A stretch of 26,207 nt of DNA from Candidatus Methanoperedens sp. (lineage in GTDB: Archaea; Halobacteriota; Methanosarcinia; Methanosarcinales; Methanoperedenaceae). The translations under genes and the position numbers were made by a program. Of this stretch, positions 15,569-22,420 are shown in pieces; the first letter of the stretch is position 1, and each line of letters begins with the position of its first letter. The notes beneath the pieces are model-generated. The model was given only the letters and a program-made list of their open reading frames with translations, was not told where the DNA came from and made no database searches. The stretch lies in contig JAPMTY010000032.1 of assembly GCA_026552835.1 (NCBI GenBank), positions 1 through 26,207 on the forward strand, written 5' to 3'.

Positions 15569-16579
15569 TTACTTCCCTGCCACTATCAATGGCGATGGTC
15601 CGGGTACATCGATAACAGTTATATCGCAAAAGCCCGCATCCGCAAGCCATTCCTTGTATTCAGCCCTCGTAAAGGTATTTCCTTCGGTGGTGTTGACGAG
15701 CATGTTCACCGCGAACAGAAGGGGGAATACTGCAGTTCTGCGTTCGTCGTCAGGTATCATATCCGCGATAAGAAGCTTCCCTCCGTTTTTCAGAGCACGA
15801 TTGGCACGCGAAAGCAGTACGCGGGTTTTTTCCGCACCTTCCGAGTGGCATATATGCCCGAGTATGACGAGGTCGTAGCGGTCCTGCCCTAAGTCCACAT
15901 CTCTGAGATCTCCCGGAAGGTAGCTGAACCTCCGGTTGAGTTTGAACTTATCCGCAAACTTTTTTGTTACTTCAAGTACACCCGGATAGTCCTGGGCTGT
16001 AACTCTCGTACCCGGGTCGCTTTGTGCAAAAGCTATACCCCATGCGCCCGAGCCTGCAGCTACGTCAAGCACGTTGAGGGCTTTCCAAGAGCTTCCGACG
16101 CCAAGTTTCTCTGCCGCTGCTTTCGCACACGGATAGCTCATCGGGAACAACTGTGAGACGAGCTTCTGGAAGAACTCCACACCCTGCTCTTTATCTACTC
16201 TCTGGAAGGGCTTCCCAGTCTTGACGACTCTGGTCAGGTCGCCCCACGGCTCCCAGAGCGAGTCGATATGCAGTACAAAATCCCCGAAATAGGCAGGCGT
16301 GCCCTTTACAAGAAACTTCTCGGAAAGCGCATTCAGGTCGTATGTACCATTGGATTTTGTGATGAAGTTCAAGGACGCAAGGCTGTTCAGGAGGATTTCA
16401 ATTCCACGCTGGCTGGCATCCGCCGCTTTTGCAATTTCGGCTGCCGTATGGTTCCCATTGGCAATATGGGTGAATACCTCAAGGTCAACCCCGGCAACGA
16501 GCACGCGGGTTGCGGCGTAGGCAAAGGCTGTCTCCATTATCTTTTCCGGGTTTGGTTCATTATTATCCGTTTTTTTCAT
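15569..16579 (-). CDS. SAM-dependent methyltransferase, O-methyltransferase-like
   Basis: A 336-aa class I SAM methyltransferase of the plant/bacterial O-methyltransferase type. Residues about 10-95 form a winged-helix dimerisation domain (PEKIMETAFAYAATRVLVAG, then SQRGIEILLNSLASLNFI). SAM motif I is LDVAAGSGAWGIAFAQ near 170-185. A later acidic motif and YDLVILGHICHSEGAEKTR follow, then the end HGGK-type strand LKNGGKLLIADMIPDD. The fold fits methylation of a small hydroxyl- or thiol-bearing metabolite, but no substrate can be read. GGAGG at about 16589-16593 supports the ATG at 16579. It faces the TPP-enzyme gene 3' end to 3' end with 19 bp between stops. The upstream region holds two inverted repeats (16644-16658, 16675-16703). 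Confidence 0.85.
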   Translation of the reverse strand: MKKTDNNEPNPEKIMETAFAYAATRVLVAGVDLEVFTHIANGNHTAAEIAKAADASQRGIEILLNSLASLNFITKSNGTYDLNALSEKFLVKGTPAYFGDFVLHIDSLWEPWGDLTRVVKTGKPFQRVDKEQGVEFFQKLVSQLFPMSYPCAKAAAEKLGVGSSWKALNVLDVAAGSGAWGIAFAQSDPGTRVTAQDYPGVLEVTKKFADKFKLNRRFSYLPGDLRDVDLGQDRYDLVILGHICHSEGAEKTRVLLSRANRALKNGGKLLIADMIPDDERRTAVFPLLFAVNMLVNTTEGNTFTRAEYKEWLADAGFCDITVIDVPGPSPLIVAGK

Positions 16580-16643
16580 ACCGTTTTTCCTCCGACGAAT
16601 TATTACTTAAGTGAATAAAACTATTTTTCCAGAATTATATCCA

Positions 16644-16658
16644 GATTAGCTCCTAATC
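16644..16658. promoter_or_regulatory. Inverted repeat GATTAG-CTC-CTAATC (possible operator)
   Basis: A perfect 6-bp inverted repeat with a 3-nt spacer in the 228-nt gap between the divergent methyltransferase and DUF5350 genes. Its size suits a dimeric regulator. No regulator gene is adjacent, so function is open. Confidence 0.3.
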
Positions 16659-16674
16659 ATGAATAAATGCCAAC

Positions 16675-16703
16675 TCAATTATTCCGTATGTTAAAATAAT
16701 TGA
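16675..16703. promoter_or_regulatory. Inverted repeat TCAATTATT / AATAATTGA
   Basis: A perfect 9-bp inverted repeat with 11-nt spacer, AT-rich, in the same divergent intergenic region as the element at 16644. It could be an operator or a chance AT-rich palindrome. Confidence 0.3.
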
Positions 16704-16807
16704 ATTAATTACTCACTCCATCTACACACAGCCTGAAAAGGGGAAAGGTATATGAATAAACGGAATTATTGTGGAGTCAAACAAATACTTTGGAGGATAT
16801 AGATTAC

Positions 16808-16984
16808 ATGGGAAAAACAGGCACAACAAAATGGGGCAGAGTTAAAGGCAGGAAGGGAAATGTAATTATGGTTCCCGAATCCGAACTCGCATACAAGCGC
16901 CCCGGCCCTGCGCAGCGATACACATCAGCGGGTGCTAAGCGCAAGAAGATTGCACGCTCACCTAAAGCATTAGTCAAAGCATAA
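16808..16984 (+). CDS. DUF5350 family small basic protein
   Basis: A 58-aa, highly basic protein (MGKTGTTKWGRVKGRKGN at the start, a Lys/Arg-rich end near GAKRKKIARSPKAL). It matches the short archaeal DUF5350 family, found mainly in methanogenic euryarchaea; its function is unknown, but composition suggests nucleic-acid or ribosome binding. GGAGG at 16792-16796 lies 11 nt before the ATG at 16808 and fixes the start, rather than an upstream in-frame start at 16769 that would place the SD inside the gene. The stop is 4 nt before a TTG (16989) and 58 nt before an ATG (17043) of the phosphatase gene. Confidence 0.85.
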   Translation: MGKTGTTKWGRVKGRKGNVIMVPESELAYKRPGPAQRYTSAGAKRKKIARSPKALVKA

Positions 16985-17042
16985 CTTTTTGATATTGGAT
17001 GGATTGCCCTTAGGCATCTATCTATTTTCGGTTTCTGACATT

Positions 17043-17933
17043 ATGTTAGAACCTCTCCGGTTCTTTTTCAACGAAAACATTATCACAAATCTTCAGGGCT
17101 TTGGAAGTCCATTCCTTGATAAATTATTCAAAGCCATTACAACCGCGGGCAGCGAGCCTGCATTTATCTTTTTAGCATTGCTAATTTTTTGGTGTTTCAG
17201 TAAGAAAACAGGCATAAGAGCAATGTATGTTATTCTTTTTTCAGCATTTGCCGCAATTTTATTAAAAAACCTGTTCAGTATGCCAAGACCGCCTGAATAT
17301 CTTCATAAAATAGAGGAGAATGGATTCGGGTTCCCCAGCGGTCATGCGCAGGTTTCATCAGGGTTCTGGGGATACCTGGGATGCAAAATCCGAAATAAGT
17401 GGATAATATTTGTGGGTACTGTGGCTGTTCTGTCTATTTCCCTGTCAAGAGTTTATCTGGGTGTCCATTATGCCGGCGATGTGATGGGCGGAATCATATT
17501 CGGTTTAATAGTGGCATTAATATTCTTTAAAGTGGAACCCGCAGTTACAAATAAATTAGGAAAACTGAATCGCAGTTCGAAATATTTTATTGTCGTGGCG
17601 CTGCCCGTGATACTTGTGGCAATAGGATACATGCAGCAGAGTCTTTTAACTGACCAGCTTGCGATAGGACTGGTAATGGGAAGTATCGGCGTTGGTTACC
17701 TGCTTGAAGAAGAATATGTAAAACTTCAGGATGCAGAAAATAATGCGCAGAGGATTAGAAGGGCTGTTGTGGGAATTGTGGTGGTGGGAATTATTTATCT
17801 TATTTTAAGCGAATTGCTGTTAATAAACCAGAATTTTATTTTTTTCAAGTATCCTGCGCTTGGAATTGCTTCGACTTTCCTCGCCCCGTGGATATTTAAA
17901 AAGATTGAAGCTAAAAATCAAAAATCGACCTGA
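17043..17933 (+). CDS. PAP2-superfamily phosphatase, membrane protein
   Basis: An integral membrane acid phosphatase of the PAP2 (phosphatidic acid phosphatase type 2) family, likely acting on isoprenoid diphosphates or lipid phosphates at the membrane. From the ATG at 17043 (296 aa) all three signature motifs are present: Lys75...Arg82-Pro83 (KNLFSMPRP), Pro-Ser-Gly-His at 98-101 and Ser135-Arg136...His142...Asp146 (SRVYLGVHYAGD). Several hydrophobic helices surround them, and three more follow to a basic end. An in-frame TTG at 16989 would add 18 residues; no good ribosome-binding site precedes either. The 3' end overlaps the convergent proline dehydrogenase by 23 nt. The exact substrate is unknown. 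Confidence 0.9.
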   Translation: MLEPLRFFFNENIITNLQGFGSPFLDKLFKAITTAGSEPAFIFLALLIFWCFSKKTGIRAMYVILFSAFAAILLKNLFSMPRPPEYLHKIEENGFGFPSGHAQVSSGFWGYLGCKIRNKWIIFVGTVAVLSISLSRVYLGVHYAGDVMGGIIFGLIVALIFFKVEPAVTNKLGKLNRSSKYFIVVALPVILVAIGYMQQSLLTDQLAIGLVMGSIGVGYLLEEEYVKLQDAENNAQRIRRAVVGIVVVGIIYLILSELLLINQNFIFFKYPALGIASTFLAPWIFKKIEAKNQKST

Positions 17934-18750
17934 AAACCAGGAGAATATTTCGTTTCCTTTCCCGTATCCGCCGTAAAGAATATGGGAACCAGTTCTTTCC
18001 ATAAGGGATGTAATCGACAACGGTAAGACCCTTATTCACAAGCTCTTTCTTTAACTCTTCCCTTACTCCCAGAAGCATCTGGAATTCAATCCTCTTGTGA
18101 TGAGCCTCGTTGGCGATAAGCGCCTCGTTTATCAGAAGGTCGTCATGTGTTGCAATTGCAAAAAACGGGCTCTTATAGAACAGGTATCCCATGAGCTTTG
18201 AAAAATTGAGTGTTATATCTTTCCGGCTTGTGTATGCAATATCAGTTTTTTCACTGTAAGCGCCTTTCACCAGGCGGATGATACCGCCTGATGCAGCAAT
18301 TCTCCTGACATCGCTGTCGCTTCGTTTCAGGTTGGACTGGATAGCAATTCCAACGTTTTTGAATTTTTTGAAAACTTCAAGGTAAATGTAAATGGTATCT
18401 TCAGTGTAGGGCGAATTCTCTATATCAATCCAGACAAAGATATTTTTTGAAGCTGCGCTGCCTACAATCGTTTCCACATTTGATAAACAAAAGTCTTTTT
18501 CAATCTCAAGCCCCAGTTGTGTGAGTTTTATGGATAAGGACGCATTGAGCTTTGAGTCTTCGATTGCTTTCAGGATTCTCTGGTTTTCTTCTATATTCTT
18601 TTTTGCTTCGTCTTCATCTCTGACATGTTCGCCGAGGAAATTGATGATGCCGTCTATCCCGGAATTGTTTGCTTTTCGGGTGCGTGAAATGGCGTCATCT
18701 AAGGTCTCTCCTGCAATCCACTGGCGCGCGAACCTGATAAGGAAGCTCAT
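17911..18750 (-). CDS. Proline dehydrogenase (monofunctional, FAD)
   Basis: Oxidises L-proline to delta-1-pyrroline-5-carboxylate and passes electrons to FAD. The 279-aa protein is a beta/alpha barrel close to the Thermus monofunctional enzyme (about 307 aa) but about 30 residues shorter at the N-terminus. Motifs include RQWIAGETLDDAI, ISIKLTQLGL-like SLSIKLTQLGLEI, RLVKGAYSE (FAD/substrate Lys), RIEFQMLLGVR and the C-terminal FPYSLRRIRER, whose paired Arg bind the proline carboxylate. P5C dehydrogenase is not fused or adjacent. It is convergent with PAP2 and overlaps it by 23 nt. TATTTTTTAAATCC on the minus strand near 18800 is a possible TATA box. Confidence 0.9.
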   Translation of the reverse strand: MSFLIRFARQWIAGETLDDAISRTRKANNSGIDGIINFLGEHVRDEDEAKKNIEENQRILKAIEDSKLNASLSIKLTQLGLEIEKDFCLSNVETIVGSAASKNIFVWIDIENSPYTEDTIYIYLEVFKKFKNVGIAIQSNLKRSDSDVRRIAASGGIIRLVKGAYSEKTDIAYTSRKDITLNFSKLMGYLFYKSPFFAIATHDDLLINEALIANEAHHKRIEFQMLLGVREELKKELVNKGLTVVDYIPYGKNWFPYSLRRIRERKRNILLVFRSIFDF

Positions 18751-18869
18751 CCAGTCTGAAAATGAATCCGGTCATACTTAAGAGCTGCGATTGGGATTTA
18801 AAAAATACCTTGCAGTCACAGACGCGGTTTTCGAAAAAAAAACAGGGCATCAGCGCAAATGCTTTTCTC

Positions 18870-19379
18870 TCAGTGACCCCCCTCGCCCATTTTGACTTCC
18901 TGCACGCTGACCGCTGAATCTTTATGCTTCGGTTCTGCCTTTGTATCTTTCTTTTTCATTTTAACTGCAATATCTTTTCCAAGCCTCTTACATTCGTCAA
19001 GATCCTTTTCAACCGGCTGATATTGAATACGCAATACCGGGTCAATTACCTCCATGCCGAGGTTTCGCATTTTTTCTGCGATCATTACAGGCGCCTCGCC
19101 GCTCCAGCCGTAAGAGCCGAAAGCCGCTCCCAATTTTGCTTTTATTTTTGCTTTTTCCAGGCTTTCAATAAATTTCTCCATAGGAGGCAGCATTTTATAG
19201 TAAAATGTGGAAGAACCGATTGCAATTGCATCTGCATCTTTCAATTCTTCTATCTTTGCCTCATTGAAATTCATGGCTTTTGCATCAACATTTCTTGATT
19301 GAGCCCCTTCTACGATAGCATCTGCCATCGCTTTTGTATTACCTGACGTACTGAGATATACTACAATTAATTTTGGCAT
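18870..19379 (-). CDS. Flavodoxin-family FMN protein
   Basis: A 169-aa protein with a flavodoxin fold, binding FMN as an electron carrier. STSGNTKAMADAI at 10-22 is the phosphate-binding loop. GSSTFYYKMLPPMEKF and AAFGSYGWSGEAPV match the isoalloxazine-contact loops of FprA/WrbA-like archaeal flavodoxin domains. The beta-lactamase-like diiron domain of FprA (F420H2 oxidase) is missing, so it is a free carrier or partner. The C-terminal 25 residues are a charged Lys/Glu/His extension. GGGAGAA just before the ATG is a good ribosome-binding site. It lies downstream of the 51-aa gene on the same strand but is separated from it by a hairpin. The partner is unknown. Confidence 0.88.
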   Translation of the reverse strand: MPKLIVVYLSTSGNTKAMADAIVEGAQSRNVDAKAMNFNEAKIEELKDADAIAIGSSTFYYKMLPPMEKFIESLEKAKIKAKLGAAFGSYGWSGEAPVMIAEKMRNLGMEVIDPVLRIQYQPVEKDLDECKRLGKDIAVKMKKKDTKAEPKHKDSAVSVQEVKMGEGGH

Positions 19380-19453
19380 ATTTTTTCTCCCTTATTTGAA
19401 TGAGTGATTTCCCCCTCAAACATTAATGTTATATGTTCTATAATAAAATAAAA

Positions 19454-19505
19454 CCAATAGATACATGGAAAAGGACAGGGTACTTATCCTCTTCCATTCT
19501 ATTGG
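19454..19505 (-). terminator. Hairpin with T-rich tail after the 51-aa gene
   Basis: CCAATAG (19454-19460) pairs with CTATTGG (19499-19505), and ATGGAA with TTCCAT inside it, plus AGGA/TCCT, making a long stem-loop. On the minus strand it is followed by TTTTATTTTATTATAG. It starts 25 nt after the 51-aa gene stop and ends before the flavodoxin ribosome-binding site. It fits an intrinsic-like terminator or an RNA 3' end stem. Confidence 0.6.
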
Positions 19506-19529
19506 CTTCTTCTCGAATTGACCTCCCTT

Positions 19530-19685
19530 TTAGTCATATTGTGCACCTGTTGGCTGTTCTGCGGTGCGTGCTCTCAGTTTTGCATAGAACTCTTTTTGTC
19601 TCTGTTTCTCTGCAGAGTCTTCTTTTGCAACTTTGACTTTTTGAGCATTCGTTGCATGTTCCATCATGTTCTCCAGTCCTGCCAT
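19530..19685 (-). CDS. Small 51-aa charged protein with strong Shine-Dalgarno
   Basis: The minus-strand ATG at 19685 is preceded by AGGAGGTG (19693-19700), one of the strongest ribosome-binding sites in the window, 7 nt away. The reading frame gives 51 aa: MAGLENMMEHATNAQKVKVA at the start, KQRQKEFYAKLRARTAEQ in the middle, and a C-terminal QPTGAQYD. It is a Lys/Glu/Gln-rich, likely helical or coiled-coil peptide with no signal peptide or membrane segment. A longer ORF in another frame covers the same bases but has no ribosome-binding site and low-complexity AT-rich content upstream. I recognise no family. A hairpin terminator follows it, so it forms its own short transcription unit. Confidence 0.7.
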   Translation of the reverse strand: MAGLENMMEHATNAQKVKVAKEDSAEKQRQKEFYAKLRARTAEQPTGAQYD

Positions 19686-19700
19686 TGTTTTTCACCTCCT

Positions 19701-20029
19701 GTTTTTTTTGATTACTAATTAAATTTGATTTTTTTCTCCCTTTTTCAAGTGGTAAAAGAAACAGGGAATTGTTCCCGGGTTCAATTAGCACAGATACACT
19801 CGGTTTGACCTTCGATAGATTATAATTAATATTCATTATGTACCTGTATTTATACTTATTTCGATGTATGTTATTATATTTTATAAGAACTTTTTCTTTA
19901 AAAGAGAAAGTCATCCGCACACTTATTATTCCTTGCAGTTAGGGTTAATTTGGGTATAATACTGGGAAACCCATTTAAATTGAAATGTAAAAAATACTAT
20001 GTTTGTCTGGGGTCATAAAAGGTGATTTG
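19701..20029. other. AT-rich intergenic region
   Basis: The stretch of about 330 bases between the 51-aa gene and DUF2551 is AT-rich with no convincing coding frame. Open frames on the minus strand here lack a ribosome-binding site and have biased composition. It must hold the promoters of both divergent units: AATTTAATTAG (about 19713-19727) and similar TATA-like words are present, but I cannot assign one safely. Confidence 0.4.
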
Positions 20030-20383
20030 ATGAAGAAAATAGATGAAAGCGCAAAAAACAGGCTGTCAAAATTTCTCATGAAAGACAAGAAGGGTATCAG
20101 GAAATCCCTTCTTAATCTCTTTTTACAGGCGAAGAGCTGTACAACTGTTGAAATTTATGATTTCCTCGTTAAGCAGGGTTTTAATGTCAATTACAGGGCA
20201 GTCTCATCCACCGTTGGACAGATGCACAGCAGACTTGGGATTCTGCGGTTCTATTTGACTAACGAACATAATATATATGCACTTAAGGAGGACTATCAGG
20301 ACATTGTAAAGATGGTATTGACTCCTTTTTCGACATGGGATTCAAGTTCTTTTGGAGGGATTAAACATGAAAAACCAATATAG
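20030..20383 (+). CDS. DUF2551 family protein, probable winged-helix regulator
   Basis: A 117-aa protein of the DUF2551 family found in methanogenic archaea. Residues 1-30 are basic (MKKIDESAKNRLSKFLMKDK), followed by a winged-helix-like section (SLLNLFLQAKSCTTVEIYDF, then YRAVSSTVGQMHSRLGIL) and an ALKEDYQDIVKMVL end. This pattern fits DNA binding, but the family role is not established. AAAGGTGATTTG just before the ATG at 20030 fixes the start over an in-frame start at 20003. The stop (20381-20383) lies inside the next gene, a 17-nt overlap with the PGF-CTERM gene, so the two are translated together. Confidence 0.8.
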   Translation: MKKIDESAKNRLSKFLMKDKKGIRKSLLNLFLQAKSCTTVEIYDFLVKQGFNVNYRAVSSTVGQMHSRLGILRFYLTNEHNIYALKEDYQDIVKMVLTPFSTWDSSSFGGIKHEKPI

Positions 20384-20687
20384 GATAATTTTTGCACTAT
20401 GCGTGACAGCTTTATTCGCTTCGGGATTAGCATTTGGAGCCACAAACCTACCGAAAAATCTCACGGATTTAAATGAAACAAAAGAAAACGAAACAAATGC
20501 AACGGAAATTGCACTTGAAACAGGTAATGCCTCTGTTATGCCTGTAAATACTACTGTCGCACCTGCTACCCCCTCAGAGACAGCGATTGTGCCTGCAGCA
20601 TCTATTCCTAAACCATCTCCTGGATTTGGGATAGTGGCTATAGCAGTCGTCCTGTCTACAATATATATAAACAGAAAGAGAAAATAG
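20367..20687 (+). CDS. Small secreted PGF-CTERM surface protein
   Basis: A 106-aa protein with a signal peptide (basic start, IIFALCVTALFASGLAFG, likely cleavage before ATNLP). The middle is Asn/Thr/Glu-rich with several Asn-X-Ser/Thr glycosylation sites. The C-terminus has KPSPGFGIVAIAVVL then a basic RKRK tail: Pro-Gly-Phe followed by a membrane helix, the tripartite PGF-CTERM anchor processed by archaeosortase A. GGAGG at 20354-20358 precedes the ATG at 20367. It overlaps the DUF2551 gene by 17 nt. It probably sits on the outer face of the cell surface; the function is unknown. Confidence 0.8.
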   Translation: MKNQYRIIFALCVTALFASGLAFGATNLPKNLTDLNETKENETNATEIALETGNASVMPVNTTVAPATPSETAIVPAASIPKPSPGFGIVAIAVVLSTIYINRKRK

Positions 20688-20771
20688 AAAGACTGCCAAA
20701 TGCTCATTCGAAAATACTCTTCCGGATAATACCAAACAATACATATCCATTAAAATCCTAATAGTATAGGA

Positions 20772-21263
20772 ATGGCATTATTTGAATTATTTATATCCTA
20801 TGGCATGATTGGCCTTTTTGTCCTTAGTATTATTTCATCCATCATACCAATACCTACAGAACCTGTGGTATTTGGATTGCTTGGTATCGGAGGAAATCCG
20901 GGATTAATATTTTTATCTTTGACATCAGGCTCAGTGATTGGAGCATCTATAGGCTATTTCATGGGAAAAAATGGCCTTACAAAAATTATCAAATCTCATG
21001 ATAAGGAAAATGAAAAAACGACCTCTATGTATTTTCGGAAATATGGTGTGTTGTTTCTCTTGATTTCACCATGGATTCCTATCGTGGTCGACCTTGCTCC
21101 TATAGCAGCTGGAATAGGAAATTATGACTCAAAAAAGTTCCTGGTTGTGATTTCAATTGCAAATATTATTAAGAGTATAGGAATTGTTTATTTATCCGTA
21201 ACATTAATTTCCTGGTGGACACTGTACACGAAATATGGTGGATGTTTTTGGTGGTGTGATTGA
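20772..21263 (+). CDS. DedA/VTT-domain membrane protein (YqaA-like)
   Basis: A 163-aa integral membrane protein with about four hydrophobic helices. Motifs ISSIIPIPTEPVVFGLLGIG, GSVIGASIGYFMGKNGL and SPWIPIVVDLAPIAAGIGNY fit the SNARE-associated/VTT (DedA) superfamily, in which the Pro- and Gly-rich loops re-enter the membrane. Bacterial relatives transport or flip lipids (undecaprenyl phosphate, phosphatidylethanolamine). In archaea the substrate is unknown. The charged loop HDKENEKTTSMYFRKYG separates the halves. It ends in a Cys-rich CFWWCD. It begins 84 nt after the PGF-CTERM gene; the ribosome-binding site is weak. Confidence 0.8.
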   Translation: MALFELFISYGMIGLFVLSIISSIIPIPTEPVVFGLLGIGGNPGLIFLSLTSGSVIGASIGYFMGKNGLTKIIKSHDKENEKTTSMYFRKYGVLFLLISPWIPIVVDLAPIAAGIGNYDSKKFLVVISIANIIKSIGIVYLSVTLISWWTLYTKYGGCFWWCD

Positions 21264-21336
21264 ACAAGAAACCTCGATAATTAAATTACGCATAATTTTA
21301 TTAATACACAGGTTATTGAAGTAATTGGTGACACTG

Positions 21337-21474
21337 ATGAATATTCTTGAAGTTACAGAGGATAAAATCTTCCAGACATTAGGTAAAGGCAAAGACGCAA
21401 AATTTAAACCCATAGATAAGACCAAGCTCAAAAAATCCACCGAACCTTTTGATTTTACCCATCTCCTGAAGTGA
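21337..21474 (+). CDS. Possible 45-aa ORF
   Basis: An ATG at 21337 after TTGGTGACACTG opens a 45-aa frame (MNILEVTEDKIFQTLGKGKD to STEPFDFTHLLK) ending at TGA 21472-21474. The composition is Lys/Asp/Glu-rich and codon usage looks similar to neighbours, but the ribosome-binding site (GGTGA) is modest and no family is recognised. In-frame GTG (21328) and TTG (21325) starts are possible. It runs toward the end of the ribose-1,5-bisphosphate isomerase gene. It could be a small real protein or a remnant of a larger gene. Confidence 0.35.
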   Translation: MNILEVTEDKIFQTLGKGKDAKFKPIDKTKLKKSTEPFDFTHLLK

Positions 21475-21478
21475 GAAC

Positions 21479-22420
21479 TTATAATTTCCAGTTAGAATTA
21501 ATTTCCTCCAATCCCCAGCCCAGGTATTCCTTGATAATAACATACGCCATTTCAGGAGGTATCGCCCCTACTTCGGTGCATATCAAGTCAATATACTCGC
21601 GGGGCGTGATATCAAACGCCGGGTTTTTTACCCTTACATTTGAAAATTCACTGAGTTTTTCTTTGCTTATCACTTCATCGCTATTGCGTTCCTCTATTTC
21701 AACAAGTTCGCCAAGCAATGTTCCCGGGCTGAATTTATAGGTCTCGGCAGCGATTATTACGTTTTTCCTGGCTTCATGGGCTGCAAGAGCAACCTGTGAC
21801 GTCCCGATTTTGTTGATGACCGAACCATTGGCTGTAACTGCGTCGGCGCCCATAATCACAAGGTCTATATCTTTCATGAAATATCGCACCGCAGAGTCCA
21901 CAATCAACGATGTCTTAATTCCCAGAGAATCAAGCTGCTTAATGGTAAGGTGGCCCTGCATCCTCGGGCGTGATTCCGTGGCAATGACCTTAATATTTTT
22001 CCCGCTGGCATGCGCCTCCGCCATAATCGAAATGGCGGCAGATGAATTGCAATGCGTCATTATGGTATCCCCGTCCCTCACTCTCCGGGCTCCTATCTCG
22101 CCTATTTTTTTTACAGCATTTTCGGAACCGGCGATGAATTCATCAGCAAGTTTCCTGACGCTTGCTTTTGCTTCTTCCGGATTTTCCCCAACATATCTCA
22201 TCACAGCCCTGACCGCGTTCGGAAGCGATACCGCAGTCGGCCGCGTGCTGATGAGCAGGTCGGCAGCACATTTCATCTTTTTATTGAAATCATCAAGGTC
22301 TCTCGTTGTGATACGTCCTGCATAATCGCGAAGTTCAGCTGCCGCAGCGCGCGCAATCCTTCCCGCCCCCCGGATTTCCATGCTTTTTATTTTCGCTGCC
22401 GTTTCCTTAAGCTGTTTCAT
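21479..22420 (-). CDS. Ribose-1,5-bisphosphate isomerase
   Basis: Converts alpha-D-ribose-1,5-bisphosphate into ribulose-1,5-bisphosphate, the substrate of archaeal form III RuBisCO in the AMP/nucleoside degradation pathway. The 313-aa protein has the eIF2B-like fold of R15P isomerases, with the catalytic Cys124 in MTHCNSSAA and Asp193 in IMGADAV. Both sit nine residues before the Cys133 and Asp202 of the characterised Thermococcus enzyme. TESRPRMQGHLT is the phosphate-binding loop. It overlaps cobQ as ATGA (22417-22420), the last gene of a four-gene operon. AMP phosphorylase and RuBisCO are not in this window. eIF2B subunits and methylthioribose-1-phosphate isomerase are relatives, but the residues fit R15Pi. 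Confidence 0.9.
   Translation of the reverse strand: MKQLKETAAKIKSMEIRGAGRIARAAAAELRDYAGRITTRDLDDFNKKMKCAADLLISTRPTAVSLPNAVRAVMRYVGENPEEAKASVRKLADEFIAGSENAVKKIGEIGARRVRDGDTIMTHCNSSAAISIMAEAHASGKNIKVIATESRPRMQGHLTIKQLDSLGIKTSLIVDSAVRYFMKDIDLVIMGADAVTANGSVINKIGTSQVALAAHEARKNVIIAAETYKFSPGTLLGELVEIEERNSDEVISKEKLSEFSNVRVKNPAFDITPREYIDLICTEVGAIPPEMAYVIIKEYLGWGLEEINSNWKL

Noticed and set aside
16752..16802. 16-codon ORF upstream of the DUF5350 gene (possible leader peptide)
   Set aside because: An ATG follows GGGGAAAGGTAT, but the same bases can serve as a TATA-like promoter for DUF5350, and no attenuator-type codon run or hairpin follows.
19534..19920. 128-aa minus-strand ORF over the 51-aa gene region
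   Set aside because: It has no ribosome-binding site, its upstream part is AT-rich with Asn/Lys/Tyr bias, and its frame differs from the 51-aa gene, which has an excellent AGGAGGTG site.
21204..21440. 78-aa minus-strand ORF between the DedA gene and the isomerase operon
   Set aside because: No ribosome-binding site, and it overlaps the 3' end of the DedA gene antisense; the plus-strand 45-aa frame is more plausible.
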